From: Peptoniphilaceae bacterium
GTDB lineage: Bacteria > Bacillota > Clostridia > Tissierellales > Peptoniphilaceae
Reading direction: 5' to 3'
Length of the DNA: 64,000 nt
Assembly: GCA_022779285.1 (NCBI GenBank)
Contig: JALFST010000002.1
Coordinates: 82,010 to 146,009 of the forward strand
Positions within the stretch are counted from its first letter, which is position 1. Every line of letters begins with the position of its first letter. The translations under genes and the position numbers were made by a program. The notes under the pieces were generated by a model. That model made no database searches. It saw only the letters and a program-made list of their open reading frames with translations, and was not told where the DNA came from. Below, in pieces: positions 43,263 through 55,128 of this stretch.

Positions 43263-44168
43263 ATGAAAGCAAAAATGGATTTATCCGTTGTTGATTTTCG
43301 AAATACGCCGATTGAGAATCTTTTTTTGGACACCTATCTTGCACAGGCAAGCGGAGATGCCATTAAAGTCTATCTTTACGGATGGAAGACGGCGTGCGGA
43401 GGAGATTCGACCGATTTGGATCCGGAGAGTCTTGCACGGCATCTGGATATGGATGAAGAGATTGTAGCGGAAGCATTGCAATATTGGGAAAACGAAGGAC
43501 TTCTGCAGATCCTTGAGGAAGAAGAGGGACTGATCGTACGATTCCGATCCATGCTGATGCTATGGGGAGGCCTTTACAATAAGAGACAGGCGCCGGAGAA
43601 TCTGCGGCACGCACCGGAAACGTCCGCTTCATCCGTGAATACTGCGCAGGCTACCATATCGACAGAAGACATTCGGGAGAGGACTCGGCATACGGAGCCT
43701 TCGAAGACGGATTCGGAGGATGCGGCAAAGTCAAGAGCGCGGGCAGAAATGTTTCACAGGCTGGATGATCTGCTTTCCGAGGGTTTATCCTATCGTGTTA
43801 CGCTTAAGGAAAATGAAATTCGGCTGATCTTGGATATCCTGGATCGATACCCGATCGAGCCGAGCTTTTTCCTCCATGCATATCGGAGAGCGATTGAGCA
43901 AAGCGAGGCAGGCTCCCGTTCCGTCAACTATATTGCGGCTATTGTCGAAAACTGGATTCGGCTTTATGGCGTTACGACGGAGAAGACCCTGGATGAATTG
44001 ATCGAACAGAAAAGCAGAAAGCGCGTGCAATCCGGTACGAGACGAACTGCGAAAAAACAGCCGAAAAATGTAAAAAACGATACGCGCATGTCCAAAAAAG
44101 AGCGTGAAGAATGGGTGAAAAAGAAGCTGGAGCAATCTATGAAAAAAAGCTTGCGAGGTGATCTATGA
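43263..44168 (+). CDS. DnaD-domain replication protein
   Basis: 301 residues from ATG 43263 after GGAGGAGG. The N-terminal winged-helix part (FLDTYLAQASGDAIKVYLYGW; LARHLDMDEEIVAEALQYWENEGLL, here quoted in part) matches DnaD, and the C-terminal DnaD/DUF domain holds YRRAIEQSEAGSRSVNYIAAI and NWIRLYGV near 210-240. DnaD helps remodel DNA and recruit the helicase loader at oriC and restarted forks. Followed, with a 4-bp overlap, by the DnaI-like ATPase. Confidence 0.87.
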   Translation: MKAKMDLSVVDFRNTPIENLFLDTYLAQASGDAIKVYLYGWKTACGGDSTDLDPESLARHLDMDEEIVAEALQYWENEGLLQILEEEEGLIVRFRSMLMLWGGLYNKRQAPENLRHAPETSASSVNTAQATISTEDIRERTRHTEPSKTDSEDAAKSRARAEMFHRLDDLLSEGLSYRVTLKENEIRLILDILDRYPIEPSFFLHAYRRAIEQSEAGSRSVNYIAAIVENWIRLYGVTTEKTLDELIEQKSRKRVQSGTRRTAKKQPKNVKNDTRMSKKEREEWVKKKLEQSMKKSLRGDL

Positions 44169-45124
44169 GGCCGTCAGCCAATGAAATTTTAGCGGGAAGA
44201 AGGCAGCGCGCGGAACGTCTGCGCGATCAAAGGGTACAGCAGCTGGAGAAAATGTATCCGGAAATTGCCCGAGCTCGCAAAGCCCTCATGGAACAAGGAC
44301 GCAGTTTGATGCAGGTGGCGCTTCGCGGCAGCGAGAAGGAGATTGCGGATTTGCATGCAGAAATTGATGCGGCGCGCAGAGATCTCGATGAGGAGCTCCG
44401 CCGGGCGGGACTGTCTCCGTCGGATTTTGAGCCGAAATATCAATGCCCCGACTGCAAGGATACGGGCTTTGTGGAGGGAAAGTCCTGTCATTGCCGCAAC
44501 AAGCTCCTTCTGGAGCAAAAATATGAATTGAGCTCGGTGAGTCGGCTGCTTGAGGAGCAGAACTTTCAGACCTTTGACCTTTCTCTCTTTCGCAAGGATC
44601 GTCAGCCGGGTGAGGCAGTAAGCCCCTATGAGCATATGGCGGCTATGAAAAAGACCCTCTTTGAGTATGCCGAGACCTTCAGCACAAACTCGCCCAATCT
44701 CTATCTTTACGGGCCCACGGGAACGGGCAAAACCTTTCTCGTCAATTGCATTGCCAAGGAGGTTTTGGATCGCGGCTTTGCCGTGTACTATCAGATGGCA
44801 TCCGAAATCGTCGATTTTCTGGTCTCTTACTCCTTTATGTTTGAAGCGGATCGACGCAGCGTGACGGAGCGCAGGGAGTTTATTTTTTCCTGCGACCTGC
44901 TGATCATCGATGATTTCGGCACGGAGTTTCCGAATGAAAAAACCCGAAGCGAATTGTTTTCGCTGATCAATGAAAGAATCCTGCGTAAGAAACCGACCGT
45001 CATTTCCTCTAATATCAACCTTGAGGAAATTGGGGAGCACTATGACGAGCGAATCGAATCCCGTATTGCAGGCGAGTATGAGCTGTTCGAGCTTTACGGC
45101 AGCGATTTACGCCGCAGATTTTAG
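44165..45124 (+). CDS. DnaI/DnaC-like helicase-loading AAA+ ATPase
   Basis: 319 residues. The N-terminal half has a zinc-binding set CPDCKDTG...CHCRN near residues 96-114, as in DnaI. The AAA+ module has Walker A YGPTGTGKTFL near 180 and Walker B LLIIDDFGTE near 246, then SNINLEEI (sensor 1) and the arginine region ESRIAGEYE. It loads the DnaB hexamer onto DNA. Same operon as dnaB and the DnaD-like gene. Confidence 0.92.
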   Translation: MRPSANEILAGRRQRAERLRDQRVQQLEKMYPEIARARKALMEQGRSLMQVALRGSEKEIADLHAEIDAARRDLDEELRRAGLSPSDFEPKYQCPDCKDTGFVEGKSCHCRNKLLLEQKYELSSVSRLLEEQNFQTFDLSLFRKDRQPGEAVSPYEHMAAMKKTLFEYAETFSTNSPNLYLYGPTGTGKTFLVNCIAKEVLDRGFAVYYQMASEIVDFLVSYSFMFEADRRSVTERREFIFSCDLLIIDDFGTEFPNEKTRSELFSLINERILRKKPTVISSNINLEEIGEHYDERIESRIAGEYELFELYGSDLRRRF

Positions 45125-45132
45125 GAGGAAAT

Positions 45133-45804
45133 ATGCAAGCGGTGACAGGCGAACAGATGCGGCTCATCGATCACTTTGCGATTGAGCGCTACGGCATTCC
45201 GGAAATTGTTCTTGTAGAAAATGCGGCAATTCGAACGATTGACTGCATCGATCTTTCAAGACGGCATACCTTTGCCGTTTTTTGCGGCACGGGAAACAAC
45301 GGCGCGGACGGTTTAGCCGTTGCCAGAGGCCTGGTTGCGCGCGCCAAGCATGTTCGCGTATTCATCGTGGGAAATCCGGAAAAGGCCGGCGAGGCCTGGA
45401 GGCAAAACTATGAGGCACTGCAGCTTCTTCAGGTGCAGATCAAACGCATCGAGACTTTGGGCGATCTCGATGACATGATTCATCAGCTGGATGAAGTGAA
45501 CACCTTGATCGATTGCCTTTTCGGCACGGGACTGAATCGGGAGATCCGCGGTACCGCAGCCATTGTGATTGAGCAGATCAACCGATCGAGAACATATACG
45601 ATTTCCGTGGATCTGCCCTCCGGGATCGATGCTACGACCGGAAGAGCCTGGGGCTGTTTTGTCGAGGCGGATGCCGTGATCTGCCTGCAGCTTATGAAGA
45701 AGGGATTGCAGAACAACCCCTATGTGAACGGCGAGGTGATCGTGGTTCCGGCGGGGATTCCTCCAAAAGCGATAGAAGCGGGCTTGGAATCGGATCATTG
45801 TTAA
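45133..45804 (+). CDS. nnrE: NAD(P)H-hydrate epimerase
   Basis: 223 residues, YjeF_N domain only: VTGEQMRLIDHFAIERYGIPEIVLVENAA (quoted in part: GEQMRLIDHFA), FCGTGNNGADGLAVAR, DCLFGTGLNREI, and SVDLPSGIDATTGR. It epimerises damaged NAD(P)HX so that the dehydratase can repair it. The partner dehydratase domain (NnrD) that is often fused is missing, and is not in the window. It starts 8 bp after the helicase loader and ends the operon. Confidence 0.9.
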   Translation: MQAVTGEQMRLIDHFAIERYGIPEIVLVENAAIRTIDCIDLSRRHTFAVFCGTGNNGADGLAVARGLVARAKHVRVFIVGNPEKAGEAWRQNYEALQLLQVQIKRIETLGDLDDMIHQLDEVNTLIDCLFGTGLNREIRGTAAIVIEQINRSRTYTISVDLPSGIDATTGRAWGCFVEADAVICLQLMKKGLQNNPYVNGEVIVVPAGIPPKAIEAGLESDHC

Positions 45805-45842
45805 GGATGTGGCAGAAAACGCCTGTATTCAAAGCTTCACCG

Positions 45843-45851
45843 TGCTATAAT
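45843..45851 (+). promoter_or_regulatory. Extended -10 promoter of serS
   Basis: TGC followed by a perfect TATAAT, 55 bp before the serS start; no clear -35. The leader is too short for a T-box. Confidence 0.6.
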
Positions 45852-45875
45852 ACAAAATCAGATACGTTTTGATGA

Positions 45876-48279
<2,404 letters not shown>

Positions 48280-48283
<4 letters not shown>

Positions 48284-48855
48284 GTCATATTCCGAGAATG
48301 CACCCGGATGGGCTGGCTTTTTTATTGGAAAAAATTCGAAAGGAGAAAACGAAAAAAGGGCCGATCCGAAGGATTCTTGAGGTGGGTACAGCCGTCGGAG
48401 ATTCGGCAATCGCCATGGCGGAGCTCTCTCAGGAAATTTCGGTGGATACCGTAGAAAAAAACATGGAAATGGCACAGCAGGCTCTGGAAAATGTAAGAGA
48501 GCATGCATTGTTCGATCGAGTCCATGTATATCTGTATGATGCGATCGATTTCTTTCCGCCGCAGGACAAACGCTATGATCTGATTTTTGTGGATGCCGCC
48601 AAGGGACAATATGGCGCACATATGGAACATTTTTTGCCGTATCTTCAGGAGGGAGGATATTTTCTTTTCGATAATATGGAATTTCATGGCATGGTTGCGC
48701 ATCCGGAACGAACCGCAAACCGTCATACAAAGGATCTTTTGCGTCGGATACGACGCTTTCGTGAGCAAATGGAACAGGATGACCGCTTTGAGTATTCCTA
48801 TTATCCCGAGATCGGGGATGGATTGCTCTGGCTCAAACGAAAGGGGAATCAATGA
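48280..48855 (+). CDS. SAM-dependent O-methyltransferase (TrmR-like)
   Basis: 191 residues, class I methyltransferase. Motif I is ILEVGTAVGDSAIAMAE near residue 32, VDTVEKNMEMAQQA follows, and the metal-site segment IFVDAAKGQYGAHMEHFLPYL (quoted in part: FVDAAKGQY) is typical of catechol-type O-methyltransferases. Bacillus TrmR, from the same family, methylates 5-hydroxyuridine in tRNA. That function is plausible beside serS but not shown. It overlaps both neighbours by 4 bp. Confidence 0.82.
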
Positions 48856-49325
48856 AAATTGCAATTGGAAGTGATCACGCGGGTTATGCACTTAAGGAGA
48901 GCATTGTTGCCTTTCTCAAGGATCAGGGGCATGACGTCAAGAATTTCGGACCGCACAGCGCCGCTCGCACGGATTATCCCAAATACGGTCGCATTGTGGG
49001 ACAAGCGGTTGCTTCCGGAGAATATGAAAAGGGAATTGTGATTTGCGGAACCGGAATCGGGATTTCCATTTCCGCAAACAAGGTGCCGGGTGTGCGTTGT
49101 GCACTCTGCTCGGAGCCGGTATCAGCGGCACTTTCGGTTCGTCATAATAATGCGAATATGCTTGCCATGGGAGCGCGTATGATCGGCGAGGAGATGGCAA
49201 GGGAAATCGTCCGGACATGGCTGGAGGCGCGCTTTGAGGGCGGACGCCACGCGGATCGGGTGCATCTGATCGGCGAGCTGGACGGTTCCTGTCCCTATCA
49301 TGAGGAAGACTTTTCTGTTGAATAG
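48852..49325 (+). CDS. rpiB: Ribose-5-phosphate isomerase B
   Basis: 157 residues. IGSDHAGYALK at the start, DYPKYGR, CGTGIGISISANKVPGVRCAL near residue 65 with the catalytic cysteine, and HNNANMLAMGARM. It interconverts ribose-5-phosphate and ribulose-5-phosphate. With tkt, tal and the nucleoside phosphorylase in this window it connects purine ribosides to glycolysis. Confidence 0.95.
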   Translation: MKIAIGSDHAGYALKESIVAFLKDQGHDVKNFGPHSAARTDYPKYGRIVGQAVASGEYEKGIVICGTGIGISISANKVPGVRCALCSEPVSAALSVRHNNANMLAMGARMIGEEMAREIVRTWLEARFEGGRHADRVHLIGELDGSCPYHEEDFSVE

Positions 49326-49334
49326 GGGGCAAAA

Positions 49335-49916
49335 ATGAAAGAAGCATCGACAGAAAAGGGAACGATCACATTACCGGAGCTGTTTTTGACGCTTTTTAAG
49401 ATCAATACCTTCACCTTTGGCGGAGGATATACCATCGTTCCTGTCATTCGTGATGAGTTTGTCAAAAAAAAGAGACTTTTGGATGAGGAAGAGATGCTCA
49501 ATCTGACAGCTCTTGCGCAGTCGGGGCCGGGCCCCATGGCGATCAACACGTCTCTTTTGACGGGATACCGTGTTTTAGGTCCGATAGGAGCGATCACAGC
49601 CCTCTGCGCTTCCGTACTGCCGTGTCTCATCATCATTACCGTGCTGTTCTACGTCTATCGATCCCTTCGTTCCAATCCTTGGGTGAGTGCCGCCTTTCGT
49701 GTAATGGGCGGGGTGATCAGCGGGATTTTGGTGATCACCACTCTGGATATGGCACGAGTTGCACTCAAAAAGCATAGGATTTTCGGTCTTCTTCTTATGG
49801 TAGGCGCTTTTTCCGCCAATTATTTTCTTCACTGGAACGCTGTGATTATTATTGTCGTCTCCGGACTGACCGGTCTTGCGCTCTTCAGCCTTGTAGAGGA
49901 ATCGAGGGTTCTGTGA
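49335..49916 (+). CDS. Chromate transporter family, first half
   Basis: 193 residues, a single CHR domain: LFLTLFKINTFTFGGGYTIVPVIRDEFV at the start (quoted in part: FTFGGGYTIVP), ALAQSGPGPMAINTSLLTGY, then helical segments. Full-length ChrA has two fused CHR halves; here each half is its own gene. The natural substrate in anaerobes is uncertain; family members efflux chromate or other oxyanions. The stop overlaps the GTG start of the second half. Confidence 0.88.
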   Translation: MKEASTEKGTITLPELFLTLFKINTFTFGGGYTIVPVIRDEFVKKKRLLDEEEMLNLTALAQSGPGPMAINTSLLTGYRVLGPIGAITALCASVLPCLIIITVLFYVYRSLRSNPWVSAAFRVMGGVISGILVITTLDMARVALKKHRIFGLLLMVGAFSANYFLHWNAVIIIVVSGLTGLALFSLVEESRVL

Positions 49917-50476
49917 GCATTTTATTGAGACTTTTTTTTACTTTCTTGAAAATCGGAGCCTTCGCTTTTGGCGGAGGGTATGCCGTGCTTCCGCTGATTA
50001 CGCAGTATGTGGTCGAAGAAAACGGATGGCTCACGGTATCGGAGCTGACGGATTTGGTTTCGCTCTCTCAGATGACTCCGGGTCCCATTGCGATCAATTC
50101 CGCGACATTCATCGGCACAAAGGTTGCCGGGCTTCCGGGTGCCGTTGTCGCCACACTTGGCAACGTGCTGCCGCAGCTGATATTAATGATGGCTCTGGGA
50201 TATCTTCTTTTTTCCCGGTCCGGCGAGCTCAAACCTTTGGAGAAAATCTTAAAAGGATTGAAGCCGGCCATCGTCGGACTGGTGGCCATTGCTACGATTC
50301 AAATGATGCAGTCCTCACTTTTTGCCGAGGGATCTTCTTTGCAATGGAGTCTTCTTGGTGTGATCGGCTTGGCTGTAGGATTGATCGGTTATGGCTCTCG
50401 AAAGCTGGATGTCATCCAGCTTGTAGTCATCGCAGCGGTGTTGGGTGTGGGTTTCCACGCGGTAGGCATTGGATAG
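49913..50476 (+). CDS. Chromate transporter family, second half
   Basis: 187 residues from GTG 49913, overlapping the previous stop. It repeats the CHR pattern: FFTFLKIGAFAFGGGYAVLPLI (quoted in part: AFAFGGGYAVLPL) and SLSQMTPGPIAINSATFIG. Short-chain ChrA pairs act together as an antiparallel dimer of unlike halves. The malic enzyme gene follows 70 bp downstream. Confidence 0.88.
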   Translation: MSILLRLFFTFLKIGAFAFGGGYAVLPLITQYVVEENGWLTVSELTDLVSLSQMTPGPIAINSATFIGTKVAGLPGAVVATLGNVLPQLILMMALGYLLFSRSGELKPLEKILKGLKPAIVGLVAIATIQMMQSSLFAEGSSLQWSLLGVIGLAVGLIGYGSRKLDVIQLVVIAAVLGVGFHAVGIG

Positions 50477-50546
50477 ACGTATTTTTTGATGAAGGAACAA
50501 ATATCCCGGAAAGGTGGACACATGGGAATACAGAAAAGGAGAATCC

Positions 50547-51731
50547 ATGGCAGACGTATTTGAACGTTCTTTAGCGCTTCATGAAAAATTAAAAGGAAAA
50601 ATGTCCACAGAGCTGAAGGCACCGCTGGAAAACCGGGAGGACCTGTCGCTTCTCTACTCACCGGGAGTCGCACAGCCTTGTCGCGAGATTGCAAAGGATG
50701 CAGAAAAGGCATATGACTATACATGGAAAGAAAATACGGTGGCGGTCGTCTCCAACGGGACCGCGGTTTTAGGACTTGGAAATATCGGTGCGGAAGCGGC
50801 TCTTCCGGTTATGGAAGGCAAGTGTGCATTGTTTAAGCGCTTTGGCGGGATCAATGCAGTCCCCATTGTTTTGCGCACAACCGATCCGAAAGAGGTCATT
50901 GAGATTGTAAAGCAGATTTCTCCAACCTTCGGGGGGATCAATCTGGAAGATATCAAGGCCCCGGAGTGCATTGAAATTGAAACAACCTTGAAAAAAGAAT
51001 GCAATATTCCCGTCTTTCATGACGATCAGCATGGGACGGCCATTGTGGTAACGGCGGCGGTAATCAATGCACTCAAGCTGGTAAAGAAAAATGCGGAGGA
51101 CTGCACTGTCGTGGTATCCGGCGTCGGTGCGGCAGGGTCTTCCATCATTCGGATGCTTCGGAATCTGGGAATCGGAAACGTCTACGGATTCAACAGCAAG
51201 GGTGTATTAAACCTTGCGCATGCAGAGGAATACACGAATCCGCTCTATAAGGAGCTTGCGAAAATCACAAATAAAAATCACGAGGATCTGAGCCTCGAAG
51301 AAGCTATGGCAAAGGCGGATCTCTTTGTCGGTGTCAGCGTACCGAATAAGATTTCAGAGGATATGGTTCGTTCCATGAAACGAGATCCCATTGTTTTCGC
51401 GATGGCAAACCCGGATCCGGAGATTGACTATGATTTGGCGCGCAAGGCGGGCGCTCGTGTCGTCGGAACCGGTCGAAGCGACTATCCGAATCAGGTCAAT
51501 AACGTGTTGGCGTTCCCCGGACTTTTCAAGGGAGCACTTTCCGTACATGCAACCGAAATCAATGAAGAGATGAAATTTGCCGCAGCGAAAGCGCTGGCAG
51601 AGCTCATTTCCGAAGAGGAGCTCAAGGATGAGTACGTGATCCCTTCGCCCTTTGATCCGCGCGTTCCCGATGTGGTGGCGAAGAGCGTGGCACAGTGCGC
51701 GATCGAGACGGGCGTTGCGAGACGGAGATAA
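50547..51731 (+). CDS. Malic enzyme (oxaloacetate-decarboxylating malate dehydrogenase)
   Basis: 394 residues from ATG 50547, after AAAGGAG; an earlier in-frame ATG at 50514 lacks a ribosome site. Typical bacterial malic enzyme: LSLLYSPGVAQPCREIA, VSNGTAVLGLGNIGAEAALPVMEGK (quoted in part), metal-site FGGINLEDI, HDDQHGTAIV, and the Rossmann motif GVGAAGSSI. It converts malate to pyruvate and CO2 with NAD(P)+. With fumarase downstream it fits organic-acid fermentation. It has its own terminator. Confidence 0.93.
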   Translation: MADVFERSLALHEKLKGKMSTELKAPLENREDLSLLYSPGVAQPCREIAKDAEKAYDYTWKENTVAVVSNGTAVLGLGNIGAEAALPVMEGKCALFKRFGGINAVPIVLRTTDPKEVIEIVKQISPTFGGINLEDIKAPECIEIETTLKKECNIPVFHDDQHGTAIVVTAAVINALKLVKKNAEDCTVVVSGVGAAGSSIIRMLRNLGIGNVYGFNSKGVLNLAHAEEYTNPLYKELAKITNKNHEDLSLEEAMAKADLFVGVSVPNKISEDMVRSMKRDPIVFAMANPDPEIDYDLARKAGARVVGTGRSDYPNQVNNVLAFPGLFKGALSVHATEINEEMKFAAAKALAELISEEELKDEYVIPSPFDPRVPDVVAKSVAQCAIETGVARRR

Positions 51732-51746
51732 TCATTGGAAGCAAAA

Positions 51747-51780
51747 AGCCCCTGAGAGATTCGTTCTCAGGGGCTTTTTT
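51747..51780 (+). terminator. Rho-independent terminator after malic enzyme
   Basis: AGCCCCTGAGA and TCTCAGGGGCT form a perfect 11-bp stem with a 7-nt loop, followed by TTTTT. Confidence 0.93.
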
Positions 51781-51936
51781 GTGCATCATACACAAATCCC
51801 CGCTCTATTTTTGTCGAAATTACTATAGCCGAAGCATAACAGAATTTGTTAGGATATAAACAAAGTGGAGGAAACGATTTCCAATTATGGGAAATCCGAT
51901 TATTTTGTTTTGCCTGTAGAAATGAAGGAGGCTGTG

Positions 51937-53877
51937 ATGGTACAAAAATTATTTGAAGAGGGGAAAATCGGTAAAGTTACGATTAAGAATCGCATCGTGA
52001 TGCCCGCTATGGGTACGGGATATGCATCCTCAACGGGGGAGGCATCTGACGGGATAATCCGTTTTTATCAGGAAAGAGCAAAGGGAGGCTGCGGCCTGAT
52101 CATTACGGAAATTGTTCGCATTGATGATGAGTCCGGTGTGGGTATGAGCTGCCAGCTGAGTGCGACAAAGGAAAGCCAAATTCAGCGCCTTTCATATCTT
52201 GCCGATGCGGTGCATCAATACGATACCAAGATTTTTGCACAATTGCATCATCCGGGCAGACAGACTCCGAGCCGTCTATTGAACGGACATCCCATTCTTG
52301 CGCCATCGCCGATCCCGTGCGGCGTTATTCGGGAAATGCCGAAGGAGCTGACGGTAGAAGAGATCAAGAATCTGGTGCGAAAGTTTGTAAATGGTGCATA
52401 CATAGTAAAAACTGCCGGATTTGACGGTGTTGAGCTTCATGCAGCTCACGGATATTTGATCAGTCAATTTTTGAGTCCTTATACGAATCAGCGTACCGAT
52501 CAATATGGCGGAGATTTCAGCAATCGTGTGCGCTTCCTGACGGAAATTATCTTAGGAATTCGCGATACGCTCGGTGAAGATTTTCCCATATCCGTTCGCA
52601 TCAATGGAAAAGATTTTCTGGACGGGGGGCTGGAACTGGAGGATCAGGTTCAGCTTGCGAAATATCTGGAGAGCATCGGTGTAGCAGCTCTGAACGTCAG
52701 CTGTGGAATGTATGAGTCCGGATGGAGCATCATCGAACCGTCTGCGATTCCGGAGGGCTGGAAGAAGGATCTGGCGAAGACGATCAAGGCAAATGTCAAA
52801 ATTCCAGTCATAGCAGTCAATAACATCAAACATCCGGAGACAGCAGAGCAGCTCCTCGAAGAAGGCGTGTCGGATTTTGTTGGGATTGCGCGTTGTCAGC
52901 TCACCGATCCCCAGTTTGCCAATAAAGCAAAGGCGCATGACACGGAATCCATTCGCAAATGCATCGGTTGTCTTTATTGCTTTAAAACAGTAAATCAAGG
53001 CAGGCAAGTTGCTTGTACTGTGAATCCGGTTCTTGGCAGAGAGTTTATGTTCAATGAGGATACTCTGAAAAAGAACGGTGAGGGAAAAAAGGTGGCAGTC
53101 ATCGGTGGCGGACCTGCCGGAATGCAAGCGTCAATCGTATTAGCGAAAAGAAAATATAAGCCGGTGATCTTTGAAAAGCAGAAAGTATTGGGAGGAACGC
53201 TCAATATTGGGGATAAGCCGCCATTCAAAACAATGATGACGGAGTTTTGTCAGACCCTGATTCGAGAGGTAAAGGATTTGGATATTGAAGTGCGCCTTGG
53301 CACCACTGCCGATGTGGAAATGCTCAAGGGGGAGGATTATTATGGCATCGTAGTGGCAACGGGCGGGAAGCCCTTTGCACCGCCGATTCAGGGATTCGAT
53401 AAAGAAAATGTACATTTCTTTCATGAAATTTTAAGTGGGAAAATTCAGCTCAGCGGGAAAAAGATTGTCGTTCTCGGCGGCGGCGAGACGGGATTAGAGA
53501 CAGCTGAATTCCTTGCAGACCGGGGAAATCAGGTGCGTGTTGTCGAGATGCTCAATCAGGTCGGTCAGGAAATGTATTCCGCTGTGCTGGGGCTTATGAT
53601 GAAGCGTTTTGCAGAAAAAGGTATCGAGGTCATCACCCAGCACAAAGTGGTTGAGGTGCAGGATCAGAAAATCATTGTGCGTCATGTTGTCACAGAGCGT
53701 GATGAAGCGCTGGAGGCCGATATCTTAGTTGTAGCAAGCGGCGTCCGCCCCGATCAGGATTGCATTGCGCGTTTCAAGGCGGCAAGCGATCATGTGATTC
53801 TCGTGGGGGATGCCAACAGGCCGGGCAATATCGCAAAGGCAATGAAAGAAGCCAATGATCAGTGCTATGTATTTTAA
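51937..53877 (+). CDS. Fe-S/FMN/FAD enoate reductase-like oxidoreductase (Old Yellow Enzyme family)
   Basis: 646 residues from ATG 51937, 5 bp after AAGGAGG (51925-51931); earlier in-frame starts at 51865 and 51922 are less supported. The TIM barrel (1 to about 350) has KNRIVMPAMGTGYA, AQLHHPGRQ, FDGVELHAAHGYLISQFLSPYTNQRTD (quoted in part: ELHAAHGYLI). A 4Fe-4S set CIGCLYCF...C follows near 349. Then an FAD domain (VAVIGGGPAGMQASIVLAKR) and an NAD(P) domain (KIVVLGGGETGLETAEFL). This is the layout of 2,4-dienoyl-CoA reductase, 2-enoate reductase and bile-acid enzymes BaiCD/BaiH. It reduces an activated C=C bond; the substrate is unknown. Confidence 0.9.
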   Translation: MVQKLFEEGKIGKVTIKNRIVMPAMGTGYASSTGEASDGIIRFYQERAKGGCGLIITEIVRIDDESGVGMSCQLSATKESQIQRLSYLADAVHQYDTKIFAQLHHPGRQTPSRLLNGHPILAPSPIPCGVIREMPKELTVEEIKNLVRKFVNGAYIVKTAGFDGVELHAAHGYLISQFLSPYTNQRTDQYGGDFSNRVRFLTEIILGIRDTLGEDFPISVRINGKDFLDGGLELEDQVQLAKYLESIGVAALNVSCGMYESGWSIIEPSAIPEGWKKDLAKTIKANVKIPVIAVNNIKHPETAEQLLEEGVSDFVGIARCQLTDPQFANKAKAHDTESIRKCIGCLYCFKTVNQGRQVACTVNPVLGREFMFNEDTLKKNGEGKKVAVIGGGPAGMQASIVLAKRKYKPVIFEKQKVLGGTLNIGDKPPFKTMMTEFCQTLIREVKDLDIEVRLGTTADVEMLKGEDYYGIVVATGGKPFAPPIQGFDKENVHFFHEILSGKIQLSGKKIVVLGGGETGLETAEFLADRGNQVRVVEMLNQVGQEMYSAVLGLMMKRFAEKGIEVITQHKVVEVQDQKIIVRHVVTERDEALEADILVVASGVRPDQDCIARFKAASDHVILVGDANRPGNIAKAMKEANDQCYVF

Positions 53878-53886
53878 TTGATCGAC

Positions 53887-53913
53887 AGGGGCTGAGTATT
53901 TCAGCCCCTTTTT
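53887..53913 (+). terminator. Terminator between the enoate reductase and SDR genes
   Basis: AGGGGCTGA and TCAGCCCCT form a 9-bp stem around GTATT, followed by TTTTT. Confidence 0.85.
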
Positions 53914-53986
53914 GCTTCAAGAGGATGACGGACAGACAGATTTGCGAACGGGAGCGGAGTTTCGGTTTTTGAGCAAAGGAGATCCT

Positions 53987-54859
53987 ATGATTTACAATTA
54001 CAAGGGGCAAGCAGCCGTGATCACGGGAGCCGGCAACGGCATTGGCAAGGCCTTGGCAATCGGGCTTGCAGAGCGCGGATCCAAAGTGCTCGTGGTGGAT
54101 ATTCACAGCGATGATGCAGGAAAAACAGCTCGGGAAATTCAAGAAAATGGAGGAGAAGCCACCTGCCTTCAGGCAGATGTCAGCGTATCCTCCGAATGTC
54201 AGAAAATTTTTGATACATGCATGGAACGCTACGGACGTTGTGATATTCTGGTCAATAACGCCGGTGTATCGGCATTGGGTGAGATTACGGAAGCTCCGGA
54301 ACGTGATTTGGAATGGGTAACCTCTGTCAATTTTTTTTCACACTTTTATATGATGCGTCGTTTTATTCCGCAGATGGTAGAGCAGAGGACACACTGCCAG
54401 ATTCTCAATGTTTGCTCAATTGCAGGCATCATCACCTCGACCTCATCGCCTCTTTATTTCAGTACCAAGCATGCAGCGGTAGCGCTTTCGGAAGCAACCT
54501 ATAAGTTTATTCAAAGCAAGGGCTACGATATTGACATTGCAGTATTTTGTCCCGGCTTTGTACAGACGGAAATGTATCTCACGGACCGACACCGCCCTGA
54601 GCGTTACCAAATCAATGATGATCCGTTCTATCATAGTGAAAAATACAGGATCTATTCGGCGCTGAATAAAAAGGTCCTCGATAGCGGCAAATCACTTGAT
54701 GAGGTGATTCCACAGGTATTTGATGCGTTGGATAAAAAGCAGTTTTACATTTTAACACATCCGCAATATGATGCCTTAATTCGCAAGCAAGGGGAGTTTG
54801 AGGCCGACATGGTGCGTCCCATTGATGATACAGATGTTGCAGAAAAAAAGCGAAGATGA
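53987..54859 (+). CDS. Short-chain dehydrogenase/reductase
   Basis: 290 residues from ATG 53987, after AAAGGAG. Classical SDR: cofactor motif TGAGNGIG near residue 14, an aspartate ending beta-2 (VVDIHSDD) that favours NAD(H), NNAGVSALG, catalytic Ser in CSIAGI and YFSTK near 162. The C-terminal about 60 residues are longer than in minimal SDRs. Adjacent to the enoate reductase, it may oxidise or reduce a hydroxyl/keto group on the same molecule. Substrate not inferable. Confidence 0.88.
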   Translation: MIYNYKGQAAVITGAGNGIGKALAIGLAERGSKVLVVDIHSDDAGKTAREIQENGGEATCLQADVSVSSECQKIFDTCMERYGRCDILVNNAGVSALGEITEAPERDLEWVTSVNFFSHFYMMRRFIPQMVEQRTHCQILNVCSIAGIITSTSSPLYFSTKHAAVALSEATYKFIQSKGYDIDIAVFCPGFVQTEMYLTDRHRPERYQINDDPFYHSEKYRIYSALNKKVLDSGKSLDEVIPQVFDALDKKQFYILTHPQYDALIRKQGEFEADMVRPIDDTDVAEKKRR

Positions 54860-55039
54860 GCATGGACGCGCAGAGAAAAATATGAGAGGCTTTGCTTCAG
54901 AATTATTTTGTCCGGCATCTCGGGGATGGCAGTGCCTTTAATTTCATTGACGTCCTTATGAAAAAATTTGATGTTCAGGCTCTTATCTTCCAAAATAATA
55001 TGGTGCCAATGAAAAACAGATTTACCTTAGGATGTGGGG

Positions 55040-55063
55040 AAGCCGTTTTTCGCAAAACGGTTT
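55040..55063 (+). promoter_or_regulatory. Inverted repeat in the gap before the PucR regulator
   Basis: AAGCCGTTTT and AAAACGGTTT can pair over TCGC. It is either the terminator of the SDR gene (weak T-run) or an operator. The remaining part of the 54860-55128 gap shows nothing else I can support. Confidence 0.4.
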
Positions 55064-55128
55064 GATCAAAAACTTTGCGATCCCCTTTCGTCAACTTTTT
55101 TAACGATATCACCGAGTAAAGGAGGACT